Source: Syntrophaceae bacterium UBA4059 (GTDB taxonomy: Bacteria; Desulfobacterota; Syntrophia; Syntrophales; Smithellaceae). Taken from it: DNA of 40,512 nt. Positions 1 through 8,257 of this stretch are shown one piece after another. The translations under genes were made by a program, and so were the position numbers. The stretch covers positions 1 to 40,512 of the forward strand of contig DFZJ01000091.1 in assembly GCA_002382045.1 (NCBI GenBank). Reading direction: 5' to 3'. How positions within the stretch are numbered: position 1 is the first letter of the stretch; each line of letters starts with the position of its first letter. The notes under the pieces were generated by a model that was not told where the DNA came from, ran no database searches, and saw nothing but the letters and a program-made list of their open reading frames with translations.

Positions 1-173
1 CTGTCAACCGTTTTATTTGAAGGCATCGGCGCGTAAATCCGCCGTCTGTACATTCCAACTGAAGGATGACACAAACGCTGTAGATCGGGAACCAGATAAA
101 ACTGATCATCCGCTTCCGGCAAAAAAGCGCGGCAAGAAGACCCTTTCAAAGGTAAAAAATACCGATCGTCCAT
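1..173 (-). CDS. Partial unknown protein, runs off the left edge
   Basis: An open frame starts at an ATG that shares bases with the rlmN stop codon (TGATG at 175-171) and stays open for 57 codons to the window edge. The predicted peptide begins MDDRYFLPLKGSS and is rich in aromatic and proline residues. I recognise no family. The stop/start overlap suggests translation coupled to rlmN, and so the last visible member of the aconitase-isocitrate dehydrogenase-rlmN operon. Against it, 57 codons without a stop is weak evidence, and no separate ribosome-binding site is visible beyond what lies in the rlmN end. Confidence 0.4.
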   Translation of the reverse strand, partial: MDDRYFLPLKGSSCRAFLPEADDQFYLVPDLQRLCHPSVGMYRRRIYAPMPSNKTVD

Positions 174-1234
174 CAATCCCACAAACAAACAGCATATCCG
201 TTTCCGACAGCGCCGCTCAACTGGCCGCAGGCGGCAAGGATATCGCCGCCTTTGCTTTTGCGAAGCATGGTGGTGAAATGCCGGTCGAGCAGAATTTGCT
301 GAAAGGCTTCCACGTCTTTTGCGGATGGTGACTTAAAGGGTGATCCGGGATATTCATTAAAGACAATCAGGTTCAGCTTGCAGCGCTGGTCTTTCAAGAG
401 CCGGGCCAGCTTTTCCGCGTCCGCCCGGGATGAATTCACACCGTCAATGAGGATATATTCAAAAGTGAGCAGACGCCGTCCGGGCATGGGGTATTTTTTA
501 CAGGCAGTCAGCAACGTGGCGAGCGGATACTTCTTATTGACCGGCATGAGCTGATTCCGGGTTTCATCATCAGGCGCGTTGAGCGATACGGCCAGATTGA
601 TGCAGATGTCTTTGCCCAGTTGGATGATTTGCGGCGCAAGCCCGCAGGTGGAAACCGTTATCCGGCGGTTGGACATCCCCAGACCGAAATCGCAGGTCAG
701 AATTTGGATCGACTTAATGGTACTTTCGTAGTTAGCCAGCGGCTCACCCATGCCCATCATGACGATGTTGTTGATGTTGGCGCCATCCGGCGTTTCGTGC
801 TTCAGGGTAATCAGCTGCCCGACAATTTCCGCAGGCGTCAAGTTGCGTTTAAAGCCCTGGCGTGCGGTCAGGCAAAATTCACAGCCCATCGCGCAGCCGG
901 CCTGCGTCGAAAGGCAAATCGTCCAGTGGCTCTTCCCGGGGATTAAAACGCTTTCGATGAAAAGCCCGTCTTCCAGCCGCAGGAGCGCTTTTTGCGTGCC
1001 ATCCTGTGATTTCTGAATTTTGACAATTGCCGGCCGGTAGATCCGCGCGATAGCGGAAAGCTTTCCCCGGAAATCTCGCGACAATGTCGTCATGGCGTCA
1101 AAAGACGCGCAGCCTGTTTGATGCAGCCATTTCATGATCTGACGGGCGCGATACTTTTCCTTACCGGAGGAGGAAATAAATGCTTCCATCTCCTCCAGGG
1201 TGAAATCCAGCAGATTGGGCAGTAAATTAGTCAT
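173..1234 (-). CDS. rlmN: Dual-specificity 23S rRNA/tRNA adenine C2-methyltransferase RlmN
   Basis: Radical-SAM enzyme that methylates C2 of A2503 in 23S rRNA and of A37 in some tRNAs. The radical-SAM cluster motif CAMGCEFC is at residues 114-121. The two mechanistic cysteines known from the family correspond to Cys107 (TICLST) and Cys336 (ILAACGQL), so the enzyme should be active. At 353 residues it is of normal length. The start overlaps the end of the isocitrate dehydrogenase gene by 8 bases with only a weak GA-rich ribosome-binding site, which implies translational coupling. Family assignment is very secure; the link to the TCA genes is only operon position. Confidence 0.96.
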   Translation of the reverse strand: MTNLLPNLLDFTLEEMEAFISSSGKEKYRARQIMKWLHQTGCASFDAMTTLSRDFRGKLSAIARIYRPAIVKIQKSQDGTQKALLRLEDGLFIESVLIPGKSHWTICLSTQAGCAMGCEFCLTARQGFKRNLTPAEIVGQLITLKHETPDGANINNIVMMGMGEPLANYESTIKSIQILTCDFGLGMSNRRITVSTCGLAPQIIQLGKDICINLAVSLNAPDDETRNQLMPVNKKYPLATLLTACKKYPMPGRRLLTFEYILIDGVNSSRADAEKLARLLKDQRCKLNLIVFNEYPGSPFKSPSAKDVEAFQQILLDRHFTTMLRKSKGGDILAACGQLSGAVGNGYAVCLWD

Positions 1235-2450
1235 TGAGCTTTTTCTTCAGTGTTGCTGCGATGGCATCGATGAATTCTTCCGTGTTGACTTTCCTGTTGG
1301 AAGGTTTCTTCTCGGCCAAAAGCAGCAGGTCACCTGTCATGATACCGTTTTCCACCGTTTCCAGCGCCGCTTTTTCAACCTGGTTTGCAAATCTCACGAC
1401 ATCCGGTGTTCCATCCAGTTCGCCGCGTTTGGCGAGGCCGCCGGTCCAGGCAAAAATAAGCGCCATTGAATTACTGGAGGTCTCTTCGCCTTTTAAATGT
1501 TTGTAGTAATGCTTCTGCACCGTGCCATGCGCGGCTTCGTATTCAAACCAGCCGTTGGGGGAAACCAGCACGGAGGTCATCATGGCCAGCGAGCCACTGG
1601 CGGAAGCAATCATGTCCGACAGCACATCGCCGTCATAGTTTTTCAGCGCCCAGAGCATGCCGCCTTCCGTTTTCATCATGCGCGCAACCGCGTCGTCGAT
1701 CAGCGTGAAGAAATATTCAATCCCGGCGCTCGCAAACTGATCTTTCCAGTTCTTTTCAAATTCCCGCTCAAAAATATCGCGGAAGCCCGCATCATATATT
1801 TTGGAAATGGTATCCTTCGTGGAAAACCATACATCAATTTTTTCGGCCAGCGCGTAAGTAAAACATGCCCGGGCAAAACTCAGAATCGATTGATCCAGGT
1901 TATGGTTGATCTGCACAATACCTGCCGACGGGAAGTCCTGCACGAAGCTGGTTTGCGGCTTGCCGCCATCGGCGGGAGTGAAAACGACTTCCAGCTTTCC
2001 GGCCTGTGAAATACTCAACTCAAAATTATTATAAACGTCGCCATACGCGTGGCGGCCGATGGTAATCGGTTTTTTCCACGCCGAAACGCCCGGCTTGATG
2101 TTATTCACGAGGATGGGCTTTCGGAAAACCGTACCGTCCAGCATGGCGCGGATCGTGCCGTTGGGACTCTTCCACGCTTTCTTTAAACTGTATTCCTTCA
2201 CGCGATCTTCATTGGGGGTGATCGTGGCGCATTTAATGCCGACGCCGTATTTCTGAATCGCGCGGGCGGCGTCAAATGTGACCTGATCATCCGTGTCGTC
2301 CCGATGCTTAACGTGCAGATCGTAATAATCAATATCCATCTCCAGATAAGGCAGGAGCAGTTTGTTTTTCACCATCTGCCACATGATGCGGGTCATTTCA
2401 TCGCCGTCCATTTCGACGAGCGTTGTTTTCACTTTAATTTTTTTTGTCAT
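1227..2450 (-). CDS. icd: NADP-dependent isocitrate dehydrogenase, eukaryote-type
   Basis: Oxidative decarboxylation of isocitrate to 2-oxoglutarate in the cytoplasm. The 407-residue protein belongs to the homodimeric subfamily typical of mitochondria and some bacteria, not the E. coli type: it has the early VEMDGDEMTRIMW segment, NGTIRAMLDGTVFRKPI (substrate phosphate and carboxylate binding) and ENGIMTGDLLLL near the C-terminus. It lies 32 bases downstream of the aconitase gene, so the two consecutive steps citrate to 2-oxoglutarate are probably cotranscribed. A GGAG sits 12 bases before the ATG, a rather long spacing. No citrate synthase gene is in the window. Confidence 0.95.
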   Translation of the reverse strand: MTKKIKVKTTLVEMDGDEMTRIMWQMVKNKLLLPYLEMDIDYYDLHVKHRDDTDDQVTFDAARAIQKYGVGIKCATITPNEDRVKEYSLKKAWKSPNGTIRAMLDGTVFRKPILVNNIKPGVSAWKKPITIGRHAYGDVYNNFELSISQAGKLEVVFTPADGGKPQTSFVQDFPSAGIVQINHNLDQSILSFARACFTYALAEKIDVWFSTKDTISKIYDAGFRDIFEREFEKNWKDQFASAGIEYFFTLIDDAVARMMKTEGGMLWALKNYDGDVLSDMIASASGSLAMMTSVLVSPNGWFEYEAAHGTVQKHYYKHLKGEETSSNSMALIFAWTGGLAKRGELDGTPDVVRFANQVEKAALETVENGIMTGDLLLLAEKKPSNRKVNTEEFIDAIAATLKKKLND

Positions 2451-2482
2451 GTAAAAATATTACTCCGTATCTTTATTAATTT

Positions 2483-4417
2483 TTATTTTTGACTGCGGAC
2501 GTTGAGCGCGCCGCCGGCCAGGATGATTTGTTTTTGTCTTGACGACAAAGAACAGTTTACCTCAAAAGTCATGCCTTTGGTTTTGTTTTGCACCATAAGG
2601 TTTTTGCCTTCCGTAATCGTCTTTCTTGCCGCTGCAATTTCCAGTTCATCACCTTGCGTGACGGTGTCATAGTCGCTTTTATTACGGAATGTTAAAGGCA
2701 GGATGCCGAAGTTAATCAGATTGGCGGCGTGGATTCTTTCCAGCGATTTGGCGATGATCGCGCGCACGCCCAGGTACATGGGGCAGATGGCGGCATGTTC
2801 GCGCGACGACCCCTGCCCGTAGGACAGACCGGCCACAATGATGTTGTGTTTCCCTGCTTCTTTCAGTGTCATGGCCCGCCCGGCAAAGGAAGCATCCACA
2901 TTTTCAAAAACAAATTCGGAATATTTAGGAATATTCGAACGATATTTCATCCGTGCTCCGGCAGGAATAATATGATCCGTCGTGATCTTATCCCCGACCT
3001 TAATAGTGGCTTGCCCGGATATAACATCAGGCAACGCTGAATTGGCAGGCGGAGCGCCGATGTTCGGGCCGCGATAAATTTCGACGTTGTTGTCGTTGTT
3101 TTCCGGCCGGATAATCATGCTGTCGTCAATGACCAGTTGCTCGGGCATCGCAACCTGCGGATAGTCCATCCGGAGGTCCCGCGGATCGGTAAAACGGCCG
3201 GTGATGACCGCTGCCGCCGCCGTTTCAGGACTGACCAGATAAACATCAGCATCCATCGTTCCCGATCGTCCCAGAAAATTGCGGTTCGAAGTCCGCAGGG
3301 ATACCGCGCCGGATTTCGGACTCTGGCTGTTGCCGATGCAAAAGCCACAGGCGTTTTCCATCAACCGCGCGCCGGAAGCGATGAGGGAGGCGAGGTAGCC
3401 GTCGCGGGCGAGATTATCCAGCACCTGCCGGGATCCCGGCGCTAAAATAAAACTGACATCGGGATGAGCCACGCGTCCTTTGAGAATCTTCGCCACAGTC
3501 ACCAGATCTTTATATGAAGAATTGGTGCAGCTCCCCAGGCAGACCTGATCCACGGCAATTTCTTTCATGCTGCGCACGGCGCCGATATTTTCCGGGCTGT
3601 GCGGTTTGGCCGTCATCGGCTCAAGCGCGGATAAGTCAATATCGACAATTTTTGCGTAAGCGGCATCATCATCCGCCTTCAGGTCAATAAAATCGGTTTC
3701 TCTTTGTTGCGAGGCCAGGAAAAGCCGGGTCAATTCGTCACTGGGAAAGATTGACGTGGTCACACCGCACTCCGCCCCCATATTGGCAATGGTGGCGCGT
3801 TCCGGAACGCTGAGCGACGCGACCCCTTCCCCGCCATACTCAAAAATAGTTCCGACATTGCCCTTCGTTGTGAAAATCTCCAGCACTTTAAGGATCACAT
3901 CCTTGGCGGAAACCCAGGGCTGCAAGCGGCCGCTGAGATTGATTTTAATGACGGAAGGGCACGTGAGATAAAACGGTTCCCCGGCCATTGCCAGGGCTAC
4001 GTCCAGACCGCCCGCGCCGATGGCGATCATACCCAGCGCGCCGCAGGTGGGCGTATGGCTGTCCGATCCGATGAGCGTCTTGCCGGGAAGGCCAAACCGT
4101 TCCAGATGGACCTGATGACAAATGCCGTTGCCGGCGCGCGAAAGCACCACTCCAAATTTCCGGGCGACACTTTGCAGATAGCGGTGATCATCCGCGTTTT
4201 CAAAACCGATTTGAATCGTGTTATGATCGATATAGCTGACGGAAAGTTCCGTTCTTACCTTCGGGATATTCATGGCTTCAAACTGCAAATAGGCCATGGT
4301 GCCTGTGGCATCCTGCGTGAGGGTTTGATCAATATGGATGCCTATTTCCGTGCCGGGCGCCAGATTTCCGGAAACCAGATGACCGGCCAGAATTTTTTCA
4401 ACAATATTTTTCCCCAT
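2483..4417 (-). CDS. Aconitate hydratase, short Aquifex-type
   Basis: Interconverts citrate and isocitrate with a 4Fe-4S cluster. About 644 residues, matching the shorter aconitase subfamily rather than the roughly 900-residue AcnA. The cluster cysteines are visible in CLGSCTNSS and in ENACGFCIGNSQSP. The swivel domain carries SYGQGSSREHAA, the substrate-binding serine/arginine loop, and KITTDHIIPAG marks the linker-domain junction. I chose the ATG at 4417 because AAGGAAGA lies seven bases upstream; the frame could extend to a TTG at 4444, but that start has no ribosome-binding site. It follows the OmpA-like lipoprotein gene by 40 bases and precedes icd. Confidence 0.95.
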   Translation of the reverse strand: MGKNIVEKILAGHLVSGNLAPGTEIGIHIDQTLTQDATGTMAYLQFEAMNIPKVRTELSVSYIDHNTIQIGFENADDHRYLQSVARKFGVVLSRAGNGICHQVHLERFGLPGKTLIGSDSHTPTCGALGMIAIGAGGLDVALAMAGEPFYLTCPSVIKINLSGRLQPWVSAKDVILKVLEIFTTKGNVGTIFEYGGEGVASLSVPERATIANMGAECGVTTSIFPSDELTRLFLASQQRETDFIDLKADDDAAYAKIVDIDLSALEPMTAKPHSPENIGAVRSMKEIAVDQVCLGSCTNSSYKDLVTVAKILKGRVAHPDVSFILAPGSRQVLDNLARDGYLASLIASGARLMENACGFCIGNSQSPKSGAVSLRTSNRNFLGRSGTMDADVYLVSPETAAAAVITGRFTDPRDLRMDYPQVAMPEQLVIDDSMIIRPENNDNNVEIYRGPNIGAPPANSALPDVISGQATIKVGDKITTDHIIPAGARMKYRSNIPKYSEFVFENVDASFAGRAMTLKEAGKHNIIVAGLSYGQGSSREHAAICPMYLGVRAIIAKSLERIHAANLINFGILPLTFRNKSDYDTVTQGDELEIAAARKTITEGKNLMVQNKTKGMTFEVNCSLSSRQKQIILAGGALNVRSQK

Positions 4418-4457
4418 TTGTTCTTCCTTGACACAACTTGACAATTTATAAATTCCG

Positions 4458-5201
4458 CTAATCTTTCGGCAACAGAATAATCGCTATCCGGCGATTCTTC
4501 GCCCGTCCTTCCGGTGTCGCGTTATCGGCAACCGGTTGATATTCTCCAAAAGCGGTTGCCGAGAGAATCGTCGGATCAATGCCTTGCTGCTGTATATGTT
4601 TTGAGACATTAATGGCGCGCGCCGCGGAAAGTTCCCAGTTGGTCGGATAGACTTTTACAAGTTTTCCGCTAATCTTGACATTGTCCGTATGGCCTTCAAT
4701 ACGGATATTTTTATCTTTAACATTTTTCAGAATTTCCACAACCCGGTTTAGAACTTCGAGACCTTCATCTTTTACTTTCGCTTCTCCGGAATCAAATAAA
4801 ATTTTATCGACAACATCCATGGTCAATTTACCCTTGAGTTCTTTAATGGTAACCTGCCCCTGGGCAATTTCACCTTTCATTTCGTTCAAGAGTTCCCGAT
4901 AAGTGTTGCTGGCTTTTTCCACTTCCTGTGTTTTTTTCGTTACCTGCGTCACATTCTGTTTAAGTTTGCTGTTTTCCGCTTCCAGAATCGCGACAACATT
5001 GGTGAGATCTTCATTCTGTCCGGTTAAAGAGGTTATTTGATCCTTCAGATTTTTGTTCACCGTTTCCAGAGAGGTCACGCGCTTGGTCAGTTGATCCGTT
5101 TCATCCACTTTTGTCAGATATTTACTTTCCGCGACCAGACAACCGCTGCATAGAAAAGCCAGCATAACAATACTTAAAAAAACAAATGCTGTTCTTTTCA
5201 T
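4458..5201 (-). CDS. OmpA-family peptidoglycan-associated lipoprotein with coiled coil
   Basis: Predicted outer-membrane lipoprotein of 247 residues. A signal peptide with lipobox LCSGC (Cys21 as lipidation site) is followed by a heptad-rich coiled coil at about residues 28-115, then an OmpA-like peptidoglycan-binding domain at about 130-245. The signature IRIEGHTDN and later NWELSAARA and GRAKNRRI fit OmpA/MotB C-terminal domains. A strong ribosome-binding site (AAGGAGG, seven bases before ATG) decides the start. The likely role is anchoring the outer membrane to the wall. It neighbours a cell-wall peptidase gene, so envelope maintenance is the common theme. Confidence 0.9.
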   Translation of the reverse strand: MKRTAFVFLSIVMLAFLCSGCLVAESKYLTKVDETDQLTKRVTSLETVNKNLKDQITSLTGQNEDLTNVVAILEAENSKLKQNVTQVTKKTQEVEKASNTYRELLNEMKGEIAQGQVTIKELKGKLTMDVVDKILFDSGEAKVKDEGLEVLNRVVEILKNVKDKNIRIEGHTDNVKISGKLVKVYPTNWELSAARAINVSKHIQQQGIDPTILSATAFGEYQPVADNATPEGRAKNRRIAIILLPKD

Positions 5202-5315
5202 AAAATCCTCCTTATTAATTAGCCAAGTTAGTCGTCATTGATCAATGTAAACGAACACACCGGTAAGGTTAACTTCATATAATAAACGGGTGGGATAATC
5301 AACTGGCAAAAACAC

Positions 5316-5345
5316 AAAAAAAGAGGCGTTGCTGCCCCTTTTTTT
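5316..5345 (-). terminator. Rho-independent terminator after the NlpC/P60 gene
   Basis: On the minus strand an A tract and GGGGC are followed by a short loop, GCCTC and seven T residues; the central stem has one G-U pair and is extended by the A and T tracts. It lies 28 bases past the NlpC/P60 stop and separates that gene from the lipoprotein-aconitase operon. On the plus strand the G-U becomes an A-C mismatch, so it should work mainly for the minus strand. Confidence 0.7.
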
Positions 5346-5372
5346 GAAGATATTCTTTCTGTTAAGGACTAA

Positions 5373-6323
5373 TCAGGTGCCGCCATTCTCATCCAGACCT
5401 TTGACACGAACGGCTCGTTGAAATCTTTTTTGAAAATAGGGCTGATCCAGACTGTCAATGCGAACGGATTTGCCCCGATAGGAAGCGTGAACAAATTCAT
5501 TATTGCCGATGTAAATGCCAACGTGACCGATCGGTTTTCTGGTCCGGAAAAAAACCAGATCGCCTTCAACCAGTTCATTGCGGTCCACCCGAACACCAAC
5601 GTGGGACTGCTCACTCGCGGTTCGCGGCAGGGAGATGTTGAATAATTCATACATTTTCCGGACAAACGCGGAACAATCAATTCCTTTTACAGTGGCGCCG
5701 CCCAGGCGGTAAGGCGCGCCCAGAAAACCGGTGGAGACTTTAATAAATAATTTTCTTTCATCCACGCTGCCCCACTTGCCTAAAAGCTCTTCGCTGGATT
5801 GGGCTTCACGGGCAATATCGCCCGCGGCTTCGGAAGAAGCAACTTCTTCTTCCTCACCCAGCAACTCATCATCTTCATCACCGATAGGTTCAGGGGGCGC
5901 GGATGGTTTTGCTTTTGATAAAATGAGGATGCGGCCGCCGCGCAGCTTTTTCGATTTAATATTATTTAAAGCGGCAATTTGTTTTGCGGGAACGCCTGTT
6001 TTTCTGGAAATGATGGAAAGGGTATCACCTTTTCTTACTTTGTATGAAGAGGTAGATTGAGATTTTAATTTTGATTTTGCTAAAGCAGGCGATTGGGATT
6101 TCTTTTGACTGACTTGCAAAACCTGACCGGGTTTGAGTTTGTTGCCGGCAAGGTTGTTAGCCTTTTTGATCTCCGCTATGCTGACACCGAGTTTTTTGGA
6201 AATGGTGTAAAGGTTTTCACCTTTTTTAACTTTGTATTGGCCGGCATCAGCGCCGCTATTGAAAAAGAACAACAAAAAAAGAACAAATAATCCCGAGACT
6301 ACTAATATCCGCCGTTTCATCAT
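5373..6323 (-). CDS. Secreted LysM-NlpC/P60 peptidoglycan endopeptidase
   Basis: Exported cell-wall hydrolase of about 316 residues. It has an N-terminal signal peptide with a long hydrophobic core ending near ADAG, then two LysM modules (QYKVKKGENLYTISKK... and SYKVRKGDTLSIISRK...), a proline- and acid-rich linker, and a C-terminal NlpC/P60 domain. The catalytic cysteine is in GIDCSAF, the histidine in GHVGIYIG, and a further histidine in EFVHAS, so the triad looks intact. I start at the first ATG of an ATGATG pair because AAGGAGG precedes it by six bases; the second ATG (6320) is equally possible. It probably cleaves stem peptides and is divergent from the transglycosylase mtgA. Confidence 0.92.
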   Translation of the reverse strand: MMKRRILVVSGLFVLFLLFFFNSGADAGQYKVKKGENLYTISKKLGVSIAEIKKANNLAGNKLKPGQVLQVSQKKSQSPALAKSKLKSQSTSSYKVRKGDTLSIISRKTGVPAKQIAALNNIKSKKLRGGRILILSKAKPSAPPEPIGDEDDELLGEEEEVASSEAAGDIAREAQSSEELLGKWGSVDERKLFIKVSTGFLGAPYRLGGATVKGIDCSAFVRKMYELFNISLPRTASEQSHVGVRVDRNELVEGDLVFFRTRKPIGHVGIYIGNNEFVHASYRGKSVRIDSLDQPYFQKRFQRAVRVKGLDENGGT

Positions 6324-6573
6324 GAAGTACCTCCTTGTTTTGCGGGGGGGTCCCATTTTGTTAACGGTGCACAGATTGCGGCCCTATGCCGCTCAGTGTA
6401 AATATATCTAAGGATAATTTACTGCACACAGAAAACGAAGTTATATCTAAAAAAGCCCTATCACCAGCTTCGTGCTAGTTCACATACTAAAAAACACATG
6501 GCCTGTCAAATTTATTTTGCATTCTTTTTTAATGCGGTATAGGAAGCGGCAACTGAAAAAAAGGGAAATAATC

Positions 6574-7410
6574 ATGATGCGTCACTGGAAAAAAATAATT
6601 TTATGGAGCGTCCTTGCCTTATTAGTTTTTTTCGTAATGGACGTCGGCCGTTATTTTTTCTATCCGAATATCGCTGCTCTCTCAAAGAATCGTCCCGGTA
6701 AAACCGCTTTCATGGAGTATCGGGAGAACATGTGGAAGAAAAAAGGCATCAAGAAAAAAATATCAACATCCTGGGCGCCGCTTTCACAAATATCACCCTA
6801 CGCCATGAAGGCGGTCATTATTGCTGAAGATGATAAATTCTGGGATCATGAAGGTTTTGATTTTGAGGCCATGCAAAAGGCCCTGGAAAAAGACATTAAG
6901 AAGAAGAAATTTAAAGCGGGTGGGAGCACGATATCGCAGCAACTGGCAAAAAATTTATATCTGACGCCGGACAAGAATCCGATTCGAAAAATCAAAGAAG
7001 CCATCCTGACCTGGCGTATCGAACGGCAACTGAGTAAAAGAAGAATTATGGAACTCTATTTAAATGTTGCCGAGTGGGGGGACGGCATGTTCGGCATCGG
7101 GGCGGCCGCGCGTAAATATTACGGCAAATCCGCCGGGGGGCTTGGCCCGCGCGAAGCGGCAGAACTGGCCGCCGCCCTGCCCAATCCAAGACGCTTTCGC
7201 CCTGACGGCAGTTCACAATATGCGTCCAACCGCGCGGATAGAATTTATCAGATCATGGTGCGCCGCGGCATTGTCATCGAAGAATATGATGAAGTTCTTG
7301 AAGAACAAGAGACTATCGCCGAAGAAAAGGACGACAAGAATAATCCTCCTGAAAACTCTCAGAGTGATGCCTCCGTGAGCAATCCCGTACCCCCGGAACC
7401 GCCGAAATGA
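6574..7410 (+). CDS. mtgA: Monofunctional biosynthetic peptidoglycan transglycosylase
   Basis: GT51 glycosyltransferase that polymerises lipid II glycan chains at the membrane, without a transpeptidase domain. Residues 7-25 form one membrane anchor. The catalytic motif AEDDKFWDHEGFD is at 84-96 (Glu85), followed by GGSTISQQLAKNLYL and RIMELYLNVAEWGDGMFGIG. The C-terminus adds an acidic, proline-rich tail after about residue 235. Start chosen at 6574, where AAGGGAA lies just upstream; the frame extends further 5' but without membrane logic. Together with the divergent LysM peptidase it forms a small wall-synthesis and remodelling pair. Confidence 0.94.
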   Translation: MMRHWKKIILWSVLALLVFFVMDVGRYFFYPNIAALSKNRPGKTAFMEYRENMWKKKGIKKKISTSWAPLSQISPYAMKAVIIAEDDKFWDHEGFDFEAMQKALEKDIKKKKFKAGGSTISQQLAKNLYLTPDKNPIRKIKEAILTWRIERQLSKRRIMELYLNVAEWGDGMFGIGAAARKYYGKSAGGLGPREAAELAAALPNPRRFRPDGSSQYASNRADRIYQIMVRRGIVIEEYDEVLEEQETIAEEKDDKNNPPENSQSDASVSNPVPPEPPK

Positions 7411-7479
7411 AACGGATCCGGCGCCGTTAAACGACGGCCGCCGGGCGAACTCACCATTATTTTATAAACATATCCGACC

Positions 7480-7943
7480 TCACGCCTCACAAATCATTCT
7501 ATTAATGATCGCGTCGGGAGACATTCCGAAGCGCCGACCGTCGATTATCCGAAACAGATTCCGGATCTGGCAGTACAGCAGCCGAAGATGGGCAACAACA
7601 CAGTAGATGGAATGAAAATCCTGATGAAACACAGAGGGGATCCAGGCATAATAATTTTGGTTCAAGGTGATGTTCGATATCCGCAACCGAGGGTTCCTGG
7701 CTGTGCATATATCCAGGTGAACAACCAGCTGCCGGTAACTGAAAATGGTTTTGAACTCATCGTCCCGGTAGCTGCCGGCTAAAAGCGATTTTATATCATC
7801 GATTGACAACTTTTTCTCAAGCAGCCCCTGTCCAAGGCAAGCCGATGCGCCTCGATTTTTTGACGGGAGGCTTCCTCTGCCCGTTCGATGTCCCGGGTGG
7901 ACCCTCTTTCGATCTCTATAATCCGGGCAACTACAGTGTCCAT
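7480..7943 (-). pseudogene. Relic resembling V-type ATPase subunits (start of a small subunit joined to a subunit C-like tail)
   Basis: On the minus strand an ATG at 7943 opens MDTVVARIIEIERGSTRDIE, a coiled-coil start like small V/A-type ATPase stalk proteins; this frame stops after about 50 codons. In another frame, open to the stop at 7480, the protein-like tail reads IRNLFRIIDGRRFG followed by MSPDAIINRMICEA. That pattern resembles the C-terminus of V/A-type ATPase subunit C (E/Q-IRNL-x-I-x-x-G-K/R-x-x-G-L/M-x-x-x-x-I). The two parts cannot be read as one protein without a frameshift or deletion. The assignment rests on motif memory only. The opposite strand of 7588-7782 is open but looks like a shadow. 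Confidence 0.4.
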
Positions 7944-8117
7944 ACAGATCGTCCCTCTTAACGGGCAAAAGGGTTAAAAAACTATTGCTTCTTAATAATA
8001 GAATAGGAATGCGATTGCTGGATGTCGATGAAATAATAGTCAAAACCATGGAAATGCTTGAGAATAACAGCGGAAATGCTGTGTCGAAACGCCAGTTGTA
8101 ACTCAATCATTTACTGA

Positions 8118-8257
8118 CTTTTCAACGGCACACCCGCCACAAATGTCAGCATCTGTGGAGCCGGCCATTGCTCCGTTGCAGACAAATATTCTATGTTAGC
8201 AGCAAATATTCTGTTGCGGGTTGACAATTTAGCCGGTATCGTCCTAATATCTCAAAA
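8118..8257 (+). pseudogene. Out-of-frame remnant of a histidine-kinase dimerisation helix
   Basis: This stretch has no intact gene. In the frame from 8118 the peptide includes AANILLRVDNLAGIVLISQK, which resembles the second helix of a kinase dimerisation domain just before its end (the place of the usual LLDLSK-x-E-x-G). The downstream frame then begins MEKGTYQLKPV, the natural continuation. The two are in different frames; one extra A in the run at 8253-8257 would join them. A stop at 8115-8117 blocks anything further upstream and no H-box was found in any plus-strand frame nearby. Confidence 0.45.

Noticed and set aside
17..331. A 104-codon plus-strand frame at the left edge
   Set aside because: Half of it is antisense to rlmN, and the minus strand offers a better coupled frame in the rest.
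7944..8106. Extension of the minus-strand frame up to a start at 8106
   Set aside because: The added residues are serine/leucine-rich and unlike the downstream relic; the credible start is the ATG at 7943 in another frame.
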